From Pycnococcus provasolii (Eukaryota; Chlorophyta; Pseudoscourfieldiophyceae; Pseudoscourfieldiales), in contig CP150554.1 in the NCBI GenBank assembly GCA_049487715.1, forward strand, positions 682,001 through 746,000: a stretch of DNA of 64,000 nt, read 5' to 3'. This document shows positions 1 to 10,900 of the stretch, one piece after another. Positions within the stretch are counted from its first letter, which is position 1; every line of letters starts with the position of its first letter. The translations under genes and the position numbers were made by a program. The notes beneath the pieces are model-generated. The model saw only the letters and a program-made list of their open reading frames with translations, did not search any database and was not told the origin of the DNA.

Positions 1-1
1 T

Positions 2-1874
2 TACTATTACGCATGCGCAATTCTTGACGATGGCTCGCTCAAGTGCTGGGGTTACAATGTACCGGGAAAGACTGCGCAGACCATCGGGGATGATCCAGGC
101 GAGATGGGCGACAACTTGCCTGTCATAGCTCTGGGCATCGGGCGCAGAGCGAAGCAAGTTGCACTAGGATTAGGCCATTCGTGCGCATTGCTGGATGATA
201 ACACAGTCAAGTGCTGGGGAAGTGGAGGCTTACGGTCAACTCGGGTATGGCAATCGCAACTCGCTCAATGCACCGCCACCTCGCGACGTGGTTCCTCTTG
301 GCACGGGTCGAACCGCGAGGATGATCGCGGCGGGTGAATATCACACGTGCGCAGTGCTGGATACCGGAGCTGTGAAATGTTGGGGAAGAGGAGATAGTGG
401 TCAGCTGGGATACGGCAACCGGATGAACATCGGCGACGATCCAGGTGAAGTCGGCGACAACTTGCCCATCGTGGATCTAGGGACAGGCCGTACACCCGCG
501 CAGATTGCGCTTGGCTCTCATCATACGTGCGTCCTGCTCGACAATGGAGGCGTCAAGTGCTGGGGATCAGGTGGGCAAGGCCAACTCGGATACGGAAACG
601 ATCACTTTGTTGGCGATATTCCGAATCAGATGGGAGACAACTTGCCAACCGTCGATCTCGGAACGACATCTATGCCCGCTCTTCCATCACCACCGCCGCC
701 GCCGCCGTCACCTCCACCTCCTCCGTCACCTCCTCCCCCGCCACCGCCGCCCACGACGCTGGCGTCCTCGCCACTACTGCCGACTGCTGGGTACGCCGTG
801 AAGAGCAAGATTATGCTCGTTGGATACACTGCCGCGACGTTCCACGACGCTGCCAAGTGGGCTTTCAAAGATGGTGTCAAGGCGCAGATGGCGCAGGGCG
901 GAATCACGATCCAAAGCACTGACGTGATCATCAACAGCGTGACTGACCTCGAAACTCGCAAGGCGAGGCATCTGCTCGCAACGAATGCTGTTGTCGACTA
1001 CAAGGTGGAGCTGAACACGGTGTCGGCAGTGAACCAGGCGTCAACAAGCTTGGGCTTTGCGCAGACGACTTCTATTCTTCAGAAGCTGCAAGCGGCTGGA
1101 CTGACCTCGCTTACTGGCATGATGATCAGAGAGCCACCTAGCACCCTTGCACCACCGCCACCGCCGTCGACGGTGAGTCCGCCGCCACCACCACCGACGA
1201 CGACGTTGGCACCACCGCCACCGCCGACTGGCGTGCCGAATCCTGCGCTGCTCGGCTACCTTGATGCTGGTGTTTATGTCAAGACGTTCACGACCACCTC
1301 TGTCACCTTCGAGGTTCACACGAACCAGCCTGCGACACTCATGTACGCCTTGGTGCCGCTTGGCCAGAACCCGCCTGAGGCTGGTTGGTTGACAAAGTCG
1401 TCTTACCTGATGTACTGGTGCAACATGAATTCAGGTGGTTCGGGAGGAGGTTTTGCGGGTAGGCGTCGTCACATCCTGCAGTCCTATCCCACGAAGCTGA
1501 CAACGCCGTGTGTGGCGCTGGGATCGAAGGGTTCCCTTCAAACAAATGTTCCTGCACCGCCGCCTCCTCCTCCGCCACCGCCCCCTCCTCCGCCACCTCC
1601 GGGCCAGGTGGTGATATGCCGCGGCGCCGAGAACGAGGTCATCAACTGCGCACCTCCCAGGGCGCCTGCGAGTGGTCTCCTGCATGCGTGGGTAACGTCG
1701 CGCCACGTTGCAACGGTCACCGTCACGGGCATCGCGACAAATACGTATGACCTGCACGTCTCAGGCATTCCAGGCAATCCGCCATTCGCCACGTCTCCAA
1801 GTCTTCCAGTGAAGACCGTGAAGGTGACGCTCGGCAATCCGCCGAGCCCACCGCCGACGTACTATGGTGGATAA
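2..1874 (+). CDS. RCC1-repeat / proline-rich extracellular-type protein, 5' partial, with a +1 frameshift
   Basis: The gene enters from the left edge, so its start is not seen. Four RCC1-like repeats are visible, each with the signature HTC(A/V)LLD..-VKCWG-..GQLGYGN, the cysteine-bearing RCC1/BLIP-II style found in secreted algal and bacterial proteins. Repeats 1-2 are read in the frame beginning at base 2; at bases 229-231 the reading jumps to the frame that carries the rest to the TAA at 1872-1874. Removing one T of the TT there would give CWGSGGYGQLGYGN, exactly matching the spacing of the other repeats. After the propeller come proline-rich linkers (about 680-760, 1135-1225, 1550-1605) separating two unrecognised folded segments (about 790-1130 and 1230-1540). 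Pro-rich linkers resemble hydroxyproline-rich algal cell-wall proteins. The biological role is unknown; a bladed beta-propeller on the cell surface is inferred. Confidence 0.7.
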
Positions 1875-2373
1875 CATCGCTACTCGCTTCACATCATCAT
1901 GTTACATCACCCGGGTAGTTGTAATAACTTATCGGATTCAACAGGAGCCCACTCCCAGACTTGGGGTCGGACACGCAGAGCGTGGCAGTTCGGTCGGGAT
2001 TTCGGGTTTCCACATCGGTCGGAGAAGTGAGAACGGGAGATGAAACAATCCCCGAATTGAGAAATTGACAGCTCCCGAGGCGGGGTTGAAATATTCCCAT
2101 CGCTCACCTCACCCATTTGTCCATGTCCATGTATGTATTGTCTACCACTTTTACATCAATCACTCGACAAAGTAGTATCTATGATGTTCATCACTCTTGC
2201 GTTCTTTCATCACTTAGTAGTGACAGCTGCTTTCCCTTTCTTGCCTCCCTGGTGGTTGACGGTTGACGACGAGTCGACGACGCATTCTTCGTCGTGGTTC
2301 ACGAGCGAGCGATTGGCGAGTTTACAAGTGAGAAGAAGAAGTTTGCTGTTGGCGACTGCTGGCATCGACGACG
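1875..2373. other. Intergenic region between two plus-strand genes
   Basis: About 500 bases with no RNA gene or mobile element that I can recognise. A short open frame at 2133-2519 overlaps the start of the protease in another frame and has no recognisable content. This region probably holds the 3' end of the RCC1-like gene and the promoter of the protease. Confidence 0.4.
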
Positions 2374-4720
2374 ATGAGCAACATCAACATCAACAACAGG
2401 CTTACAACAGCGGCAGCCAAGCGAGAGTTTTTGGTACTCGCTATAACGTTCGCGTTGGTGCTGTTGCTACTACCACTGACGATGACAACAACGCGCACAA
2501 AACGCGCAGCAACTGCTGAAGAAAAGGAGGAATACTACGAACGACGTCGGCTAGTTTCGTACGGTCCTCTCAGCCTGCTTGACGAGTTTGAAATGAGCGC
2601 ACTCGTCAACAACAACCCAGCATCACCACCGGTCGAGCCGCCGCCGACACCGTCGTCAGCCGCAGAAGACACGGGGAGGAGGGGGGGATCCAGCTCGCGT
2701 TCACAATCACAAAAAAATAGTCCACGTCGTGTCGTAAAAGCATATTCATTACCAACACAAGCAGGAGCAGCCTCATCAGCATCATTACGAGCACTTGCAC
2801 CAAATGTCGTGGCATCATTGATGGCGATCGGACAACGTACCGTGGCGTTGTTTGAGGCAGATCGTCTGCAGCCGACTCCTCAAACATCCTCCTCCTACAA
2901 GGTTCTTCGTGCACGCACAGTCATGGGATCATCATCACAGAAGTATCCATTCTGTCAGAGCGAACAAAAGCAGGTGGTCCAGCCGTTGGGTGCATTCTGC
3001 AGCGGCATTTTGCTTACGGAATCGCTCGTTGCAACCGCTGCGCACTGCCTCGATGGAGGGATGGCAGCCGCGTCGCAATTTTGCAGCTCTGGCAGGCTCG
3101 TCTTTGCTCGCAACTACGCGGTGACGACGAAGACAAATGGTGGTGGGGGCGGCGAACAACCTGGGAACGTCAGCCGTTCGAACGACGACGATGAGGAGGA
3201 GGGTGTAGTACAGGCGAACATGGGTCCAATTGCACGATGCAAGGAGGTGGTGGCATACGCGCGTGGCAAATCTCCCTCCGCAGGTATTCATCTTGATTAT
3301 GCAGTTCTCCGCCTAGACAAGCCTTTGCTTCCCACCACCGTCGACGACGCAATGCTGCCACCGCTCGATATCGTTGATCCGGCAGCTGTTTTTAGTGCTA
3401 CTAATAGCAACTTGCAATCGCTAAGACTGCTTGCAATTGGACATCCAAGTGGAATGCCACGCAAGTACGGCCTCGACGGTCGCTGGATTTCACGCATCGA
3501 TCCGGAGCCACCCATCGTCAGCAGTCGCAAGAATCAAGGAGACGACAACGGCAACGCATCGCCAAACGATGTCGTGAATTTGTGGTCTCGAGTTCTTACG
3601 ATTGCTCAATCATCAGCACTTTCGTCTTCGACTCGACTCCTCCTCCTCCGCCGCCATCATGACTCCGCGCAAACCCACGCGCCACGTGGTTAGCGTGGAT
3701 GCGTTCCGCGGCTCAAGCGGTGGCCCTGTGATTGCGTATACGAACAACCGAGTGCTGGGACTTGCTGGAATTCTCACGGGAGGACATACGTACGATTACC
3801 TTGTATCTGACGAAGAGCCAGGAGGATGCCTGCGCACCAACCATTGCCGAGAGATGGTGACGGGAAAAATGGCAGCTGCTGTGCGCTGCGACGATGGTAG
3901 CTTAAGTGCGGGAGAGGTGATGCACGATGCCTCATACTTCGCTCCGTGGATTGGAACGGAAAAATCGTCACCACCACCACCACCACCATCACAATCACCC
4001 GACGATCCGATCTGCAATGGCCGTGGCACGCTCGTGGACTCAGAGAAGTTTACGTGCAGCTGCAACGAAGGCTACAATGGAACGCTTTGCGATCGCATCG
4101 TGACACAACACGGATGCCTGTGCGACCCACCCGATTTGTGGCCTGATGGTCCGGAAAAAATGGTTGCTCGGATGCGCATGCGTGGTGGAGGATCTTCTAC
4201 TTCTCCTGCATCGTCGTCGTCGCCGTCGCCAGTTTTGCAGAATCGCGATCAGCTCTGCCCACCTACTTCACAGCTTTCTTTACGGATAAGCCGATGCTTT
4301 GTCGACGCGCGCTCATGCCTTGCATCGCCCGCGTCAGATCCTCAGAAAGCTGTGCCCTTTGGCGCCATTCGTGCACCGTCCGTAGCCTGGGATTACTGCT
4401 CTTGTAAGCAAAACAAATTGTTTTTTGTTCTATCTGGTATCTTTTACAAAACACGACATGAATTATTCATAATTCACGAAGCACTCTCAAGTGCGGTGCG
4501 AATTTCGCCAACAAGACGAACAGTCACATTGGCTCCCGAGCGCGTAATCGACGCGAGCATGGAAGCGATCGCCTTCTCCAGGAATACCTGCCGTTCCGAC
4601 CCACGCTTCTGCGCAGCCGCGAGTTTCTCTCTCGCCTCCTCGCGGCGGCTGAGAGCATCGCGGCGCCTGTCCTGCGCATCCTCCGACTGCGTGAGCAGTC
4701 TCTTCTCCTGGCCACCCTGA
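2374..4720 (+). CDS. V8/trypsin-like serine protease with EGF module, split across two frames
   Basis: The likely start is the ATG at 2374, followed by a hydrophobic segment (FLVLAITFALVLLLLPL) that would act as a signal peptide or signal anchor. The catalytic triad of an S1-family (V8-like) protease is visible: His in TAAHC (about 3040), Asp in LDYAVLRL (about 3297), the IGHPSGMP loop (about 3436), and Ser in GSSGGPV (about 3712). Asp and Ser lie in different frames: the first frame is open to 3693 and the second carries the rest, so a frame change by 1 must occur between about 3570 and 3690. A short intron of length 1 mod 3 (a weak GT-AG pair spans 3571-3616) or an indel in the TCC/CCG-rich stretch could explain it. 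An EGF-like module (C-x-C, GYNGTLC) follows at about 4000-4100, then a Cys-rich tail. The true 3' end is uncertain: the frame runs to 4720 antisense to the neighbouring gene, and it may end or splice near 4407, where GTAAGC occurs. The substrate is unknown. Confidence 0.6.
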
Positions 4721-6114
4721 GCCGTAAGCGCACTGGCCAATCGCTTAGCGTACCTCCTGCTCGTTTTGATCAAGAGAAGGTCGCGGCATGTGCCACCGGA
4801 CAGCGCATCGAGTGCCGCCTGCACCGCATCAGCGTGCATCGCTGGCGCAGCGTGTGCACCGCTCGCCTGTGCCTCGGAGGACAGGCGCGTGGCCAGAGCC
4901 GACTCTAGAGATGCTGCAGTTGCGGCGGTGCTCTCCCTCGCCCTTGTCGCGAGAAAGCTGGCAAGCTCCGTTAAGTCGCATGCCAACTTTACGCGCAGGT
5001 TGTCGTCGTTGCGTGCAAGCATCGCCGCCGGCGTGCCATCCGCAGCCGGATTCCCAGCCTCGGCATCGGAACTCTCGACAATTACCACGTCATCGTCGTT
5101 GTCGTCGATGACCTGCACTCCATCGCCGTCGCCGCCAACGTCAATGTCCCACTTAATGTCAACAGGCGCTTCACCACCGGTTGCGTCGCCGGTGTCCGCA
5201 GCCGTCGCATCGTCGACGCTCAGATCGATGTCGAAGTCAATCTCCAGCTGATCGGCGCCTCCACCACCACCTCCAAGATCGAGATCTCCGAGGTCAAAGT
5301 CAAGCACAGGCTCTGCCGCCGCCGCCGCAGCAGCCGCCGCCTCCTCATCCACGCTCCAGTCCGGCTGACAGAGTTGCTCAGGTGCCGCAGACGTCGCCGA
5401 TGCTCCTGCCGCCGCCGCGGCATCGCGCAGTGCACTGAGCGCCTCGAGCGAGACATCAGCGTCATGCACGTCTTTGGTAAATTTTGCGTAGTACTGAGCA
5501 GCGTCATACACGCGTTCATCAAGCACGAGTCGCGCGACATTTGCAAGCGCCGCGGGCAACTCTCGCTTAACCTTGCTTTCGAGCTTTTGGAGCACCTGCG
5601 CCTCCGTGGGAGGTGGCGCGGGTGCGGCAGCGGGAGCGTCGATGCCCGCCTCTTCAAACGCTTTTTGTGCCGTGACAGCTGCAGCTGCCGCCGCCTTGGT
5701 AAGCTCCGCCGCCTTCTTATCGAGGTCCGCCGCTGCGGCGTTATGCCTGTTCACCTGCGTCTTCAGGTAGGGGATATCGAAACCGACAAGCTGGTCGAGT
5801 TCGACGATCGCCTCGCCAGCGTGCACGCCTGATTTTTCAAACGCCTTGACGACTGCCTGAAATTTTTTGGCCTTTCCCGCGTACCCTCCGAGCACGCCAC
5901 GTCCTCCAGGCTGTGCTGCGGCTTCATCGCGCAGGGCGATGGCGCGCAGGTAGCAGGCGTCGTGGCTCGCTGACGGCGCCGCCATGGTGTCGAGTGCGTG
6001 CTTGAGCGCGGCGAGTCTCGCGCGCCAGTCGTTCGCCAGGAGGCGTCGGTCTGCCAGGAACGCGGACACCTTCGCGAACGGGACGTCGAGAACGTCGGCG
6101 GCGGCGGCGGGCAT
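4474..6114 (-). CDS. CDK5RAP3: C53/LZAP (CDK5RAP3) homologue, UFMylation and ER-phagy adaptor
   Basis: 546 residues, close to the ~500-560 of the family. The N-terminus (VPFAKVSAFLADRRLLANDW) matches the family's conserved opening. The GYAGKAKKFQAVVKAFEKSG and GFDIPYLKTQVNRHN blocks, the mid-protein acidic disordered region and the C-terminal ICD-like helical part ending in LLLIKTSRRYAKRLASAL follow in the expected order. In animals and plants C53 joins UFL1 and DDRGK1 in the UFM1 ligase at the ER and recruits ATG8 through shuffled AIMs of the type IDWG/IDWDI. Here the acidic linker contains IKWDI (residues 320-324), IDFDI (292-296), LDFDL (271-275) and PDWSV (251-255), which look like diverged shuffled AIMs. 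The start ATG at 6114 fits the homology. It overlaps the protease frame tail-to-tail and is divergent from the giant gene. No introns are needed. Confidence 0.85.
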   Translation of the reverse strand: MPAAAADVLDVPFAKVSAFLADRRLLANDWRARLAALKHALDTMAAPSASHDACYLRAIALRDEAAAQPGGRGVLGGYAGKAKKFQAVVKAFEKSGVHAGEAIVELDQLVGFDIPYLKTQVNRHNAAAADLDKKAAELTKAAAAAAVTAQKAFEEAGIDAPAAAPAPPPTEAQVLQKLESKVKRELPAALANVARLVLDERVYDAAQYYAKFTKDVHDADVSLEALSALRDAAAAAGASATSAAPEQLCQPDWSVDEEAAAAAAAAAEPVLDFDLGDLDLGGGGGGADQLEIDFDIDLSVDDATAADTGDATGGEAPVDIKWDIDVGGDGDGVQVIDDNDDDVVIVESSDAEAGNPAADGTPAAMLARNDDNLRVKLACDLTELASFLATRARESTAATAASLESALATRLSSEAQASGAHAAPAMHADAVQAALDALSGGTCRDLLLIKTSRRYAKRLASALTAQGGQEKRLLTQSEDAQDRRRDALSRREEAREKLAAAQKRGSERQVFLEKAIASMLASITRSGANVTVRLVGEIRTALESAS

Positions 6115-7235
6115 GGCGACAAATAGGCGCCCGCACGAAGCGTTCAGATGAACAGTCCAGATGAGGGAGGGGACGGAAATGGGGGTTGGCCCCTCCGGAA
6201 ACCCCGAAAACGAAATTGAGCTCGCTTACTTATTAGGGTTTCGCACAGCGATCTCTGCAATGTCGCCACGTTTTCTCTCCTCCGGCGTGCTTTGAAAATG
6301 ATGTGGTTTTGAATGCCTTGATCAACGTTGTCGTCCTTCGGTTTGGAGTGAGCGATTTTTCGGAATTTGCGAAAATTTCAAGCAAGAAGCGACGAAACGA
6401 GCGAATACCGTGGCGTCTCTCGGTCACGGCAATTTTAGGTGGAAGTTTTCCATTCGTGGAATCTCCCACTCATATTTACCGTGTTCACGGCCCCGGTTCA
6501 AGGAGGAAGTCGACCGTGATCGGCACACCACATTAATATGATTCTACTTTTTGTTGTAGTTTACAAACGTGCAAGGCTGCGCATTTCGCCGGATGTATGT
6601 AATGAATATGGAATGATGGCCGGCAAGCGAATCGATGTGGCCGCCCGACTGACAACTGAGAGGAGAGGAGAGGAGAGAGAGAGAGCGCATCGCCAATCGC
6701 CATCGCTTCTCCCATCAGCCCATCGCCATCGCCTATCATAAGAAGAAGAAGTCCGAACAAACACGCTGCCAAACACCGAGTACAGGAGTGTGTGAGAAGG
6801 AAGGCGAGTGCGAGTGCGAGTACGCCGAAGGAATTATACACGTTCTACATATAGGTTTAGCAGCTTTTGCCATCCATCCGGTCTGCTCCTCTCTCCTCCT
6901 CTCCTCCTCTCCAGCCGCTGCTTGAGACGTGCAAGCTCCCGGACCTCGGAGGCACCTCAGGCAGAGAGAGAGAAAGAAAGAGAGAGCTCGGAAAGAAAGC
7001 TTGGAGGCAGAAAACCTCGAAGCGGCTCGCAATCAACCAGTCGTAGTACCCGTCGTCGTGGGCCGCTGCGATTGGCTGGCCGCTTGCAAGCAACGAGTGG
7101 TGGTGCCAGGCACACATACGGCAACACAGGGAACCTGCCAGTGCTGTGCTGTGCGCAAGCCACGCACGTGTAGCGACGCGGCGTGTCGTCGACGGCAACC
7201 GAGCAGGGTCCACCAGCGGCCTTGGTGAGCCGGCG
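6115..7235. other. Divergent intergenic region between C53 and the giant gene
   Basis: About 1.1 kb that should contain both promoters. It is rich in GA/CT simple sequence (GAGAG runs near 6659-6688 and 6961-6985, CTCCT runs near 6889-6913). No RNA gene or transposon is recognised. An open frame without a recognisable product runs in from the GTG at 7146 toward the giant gene. Confidence 0.4.
6233..6241 (-). promoter_or_regulatory. Telo-box-like element upstream of the C53 gene
   Basis: Reads AAACCCTAA on the minus strand, 119 bases upstream of the C53 start codon. This is the plant telo-box consensus, found in promoters of growth and translation genes in land plants. Its function in this alga is inferred only from the match. 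Confidence 0.35.
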
Positions 7236-7749
7236 ATGGCCGCGGAGACGAGTACAAGAGGCGCACCACGACACGAGCCTGATAAAGGCCCGCGGCATAT
7301 GACGATTCCTTCGTCACAGCCAGCAGATTGCAGCCGCGCCGCTAGCGCGCGAAGGAGAAGCGGCGTGCCACGCGGCGAGAGAGCCGCGGAGGTGCGCCAT
7401 GGCGTAAGCGATGCGACGTCACTGGCAGACACCTGCGATTCAGCCTTTCGGGGGGGAGGCGAAGTCGCGCGTGCGCCAGCGGCATCGCGACAACACGAAG
7501 ACGGCACTGCGCTTTCCGGGGGGGGAGCGTCGTGCGACACGTGTGCCGCTTGGTGTCGGCCAGGTGAGGCGGTTTACCGTGCGCAGACCGGGGGGGATGT
7601 GCAAGCACCGTCACCGCGACAGACACCACCGCAAGTGACGCGGGGGTCAAGTCGCTTCTACCCATCCGACGACACATCTGCCGATACCACATCCGCCAAC
7701 ACAACCATCGCCACCACCACCAACCCATACTTCGCCACAAAAGCCGCTG

Positions 7750-7809
7750 CCACCACCACCACCACCACCACCACCACCACCACCACCACCACCACCACCA
7801 CCACCACCA
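7750..7809 (+). repeat. (CAC)n trinucleotide microsatellite
   Basis: Nearly uninterrupted CAC/ACC for 60 bases. It lies 93 bases before the preferred start codon of the giant gene. If translation began upstream (ATG at 7236) it would encode a poly-threonine run. Confidence 0.9.
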
Positions 7810-7901
7810 TTACGACCACCACAGCAGCGGCAGCAACAACAATCGCCACCACAACCGTCACAGCCACCTGCGCCGCAGCACGCCGACCACCGTGGCGTGC
7901 G

Positions 7902-10900
7902 ATGCAGTGGCCTGCAGCACGCCTCGTTCTGGCAATCATCGCGCTTCTCGCTCACGCGTGCCACCACGTCGCGCAGGCATACCAAACTATCGACGCGGGT
8001 CAGAACATGACGTTTCACCTTCCCGTCAACATCGGGCCGTACGATAGCGACGCCAATTACAACCTGAACGTGCACGGCAACATGAACGTGGGCCGGCCTA
8101 ACATCGTCGACCCCTTCACGGAGGTTCCAGGCGTGAACGTCCAGGGCAAGGTGCAGACGGGCGGCATTGTGTTTCGCGACGGAGGCACGTACTTACCCGC
8201 CGACGGAACGGTGAACACGGGTAAGCGCAAGCTAATGGCGCTGGACAGTCGCCCAGACTTCCTCTACATGGAAGCCGTGTCAGACATCAAGCCAACCTGC
8301 AACGAGCTGACGGGCTCGAACTGCGAGGTGATGAACCAGACGGTGACCGTCGCTCGGCAGCTGGGATTGGCAGACGAAAAGCAAATCTCCGACCTGTTTG
8401 TCGTGAAGATGGGTACCGAGGACTCTGACTACGTAGCCTCGGGCGGCTGGGCCAAAGGCGACGTGCTCGTCAAGGTCAATGGCACGGATGCGACGTTTGA
8501 CGTGAACTACATCGGCGGGGTCACCGGCGAGGAGGAAGAATTCCCGTCCGGCGCACGTCTGATGCTCACGGAGAACTACAACAATGCCGACCCGCTTTAC
8601 CCAGGCATCAAGAGCCAGTACAAGATCGAGAACACGAAAAGTTCCCTCGGCTTCGCGGGTAAGTCCTACAGCCTCATGACGTTCACAGATTCCCGTGACA
8701 CGCCGGACTTTGCGGATCTTCAGGACGATCGCGGCCCAGGTCTGCGCACGCGGCTTGCCGACAACTTTCGCGACTTCCCACGCATCAAGCTCAACGTTAC
8801 GCTTGACGGCGCGAGCGTGCTTGACATTGTGGCTCCTCACGGCCGGGACACTCAGGGCAACTCGCTCGGCGCGCGAGGTGCGCAGGACAGCAGTGTGCCT
8901 CAAGGCTTCGTCGAGGGCATGGCTCGCGCGGGGATTCGGCTGCTTCAGGGCATGACAAATTTCGAAATTACCTCGCTTCCTCTCCAGGACAAGGACGTCG
9001 TCATGTTTCGGAACGGATCGGTGTCGCTCGTGAACTTCACGTTCGATCAGCTTTCGATGTCAAGTGACAACCGCCTGGGTAAGGTGCGAATTGGAAAGAC
9101 GATGCCGCCAACGTCACCAGGGAACGTCGCCGGCGGACTTCCGAGCCACCTCACTTCTTCTGTCAACAGCTATCACGGCGCGAGGCTCGCGTTGGCGAAG
9201 CTTAACATGGAGTTTCTGGGAAGTGCGGACGATCCGGAATTCCTCCAATCGCCTTACTTCTACGACCACCTACAGAAGGTCAAGGCGGGGATGAAGCGCC
9301 TGCGGATGCCAGTGATCGAGATCAATACGAACGGCGACGCGGGACATCGCTTCACGTGGCTTAACACCGACAAGATAAGTGAAATGCAAAAGGACCCTGA
9401 TCAGGGTGAGCGCATCAACCTGGTCACGGGGAGCACGCGGGAAAAGAACATACCGTACGGCGAGAGGCCTGAGTCGTCGGACGGCACCCTGGGATCATAC
9501 CCGCTCTACCTCACCTCCACGGAACATGTCAAAGTTGAGGCACCGGCTCTTTACGTTGGCGAAGGACCTGTGGGCCTCAAGAGTCGCTTTACAACTTCGT
9601 CAGAAGAAAAAGCGAAGGGATTTTTCTCGCGTGGTGGCGTGCTTCAAATCAACGGCACCGGCGTATACCAGACAAGTCCTGGCCAGCCGCTGTGGCTCAA
9701 CACAGAGCCCGTGCAGGGCTCAGTTGAACAGGGTGGAATCGAGACGAAGGGTGTTCACATGGTTACCGTGGGTAGCATTGTGCTCGCCACAAACGAGTGG
9801 CTTGGCACCGAAACAAGCCCCGTACGTCGCGCTCTGGGCGAGAATGACACGCTCGACGAGAGCAACATTACCGCACGACGTTCGCTTACAGTCAACGAAG
9901 CAAAACGCACCATCACGCAGCTGACATCGGCGGGCACGACGCGCCTAACGGCGCTCTGCAAATCGAGCGGCGCTTTGGTCACGCCCGCGGGATACTCGGG
10001 ACGAAATGATGCGAGTCGCGACGAACTTCTGAGCGAGTGCCCCGATGACCTGAGCGAATTTTACGTTGACGGCAACGATGTCCCTGGTCATGCCGCACTG
10101 CGTGTTGGCAATCTTCGAATGAACGACAACTTCCAGGACTTGCGTCCTGTTCGTCAAGGGGATGAGGACAAATACAACGACGGTGAGCGTTTCTTCCTCA
10201 TCTCCACAGGATCTGTGACGGATGACGACAAGGAGGTGAAAGCCGTTGGCGCGCCAACCACGGAAGATAATGCCGACCCGATTCTCGCGGAAAATCCCGC
10301 GACTCAGGCTACGAATCTGCACAGCGGCTTGATTGTGTTGCGTACGAAGGATGCTGAGGTGCGAATCGACGGCGGACGCGACCCCTCCTGTGCGGACGAC
10401 CCCAATTCAGAGATTTGCAAGATCACACACAACACTCGTGGTTCTAATAATGCTGCAACGTGGACGTCGAACACGCACGGAGGCGCTCTGCTGCGCGTCG
10501 GTGTTCCCGGCGAGTCGATCGCTGTGAACGGAACGTACCAATACATCAAGGGTGATGATCTTGACAAAGCACTCCACCTGATGGCTGACAAAGGCGTGGA
10601 AGCTGGCTCGCTGAATGACGAGCGCGCCCTTCGGATGGCGGATGAGGGCGAAACTCCTTACCGCCTCACGACAAAAGAAGCCATCGAGCTTGATCAGAAG
10701 CAAGATTTTGCTACATTCGGTCGCCCGCTGTTTGTGGCAAACGACATCGAGATTGATGGTTGCTCTCGACCTCTGAAGACGGTGGGAACAACCAATCTCG
10801 ACGGCGAAGTAGATGAAGAGTGGGAAATGATGTATGGGGAAAGGCAAGAAACTTGTGTGTCGCGCATCGGCATCCTCCCCAAACTCGGCAGCGAAAACTT

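Noticed and set aside
2133-2519. Open frame upstream of and overlapping the protease start
   Set aside because: A different frame from the protease, with no recognisable domain. The hydrophobic stretch near its start is short and the frame ends inside the protease signal region.
7146-7235. Start of the giant gene at 7146
   Set aside because: The codon at 7146 is GTG, not ATG, in a nuclear gene. The first in-frame ATG is at 7236 and the best-supported one is at 7902.
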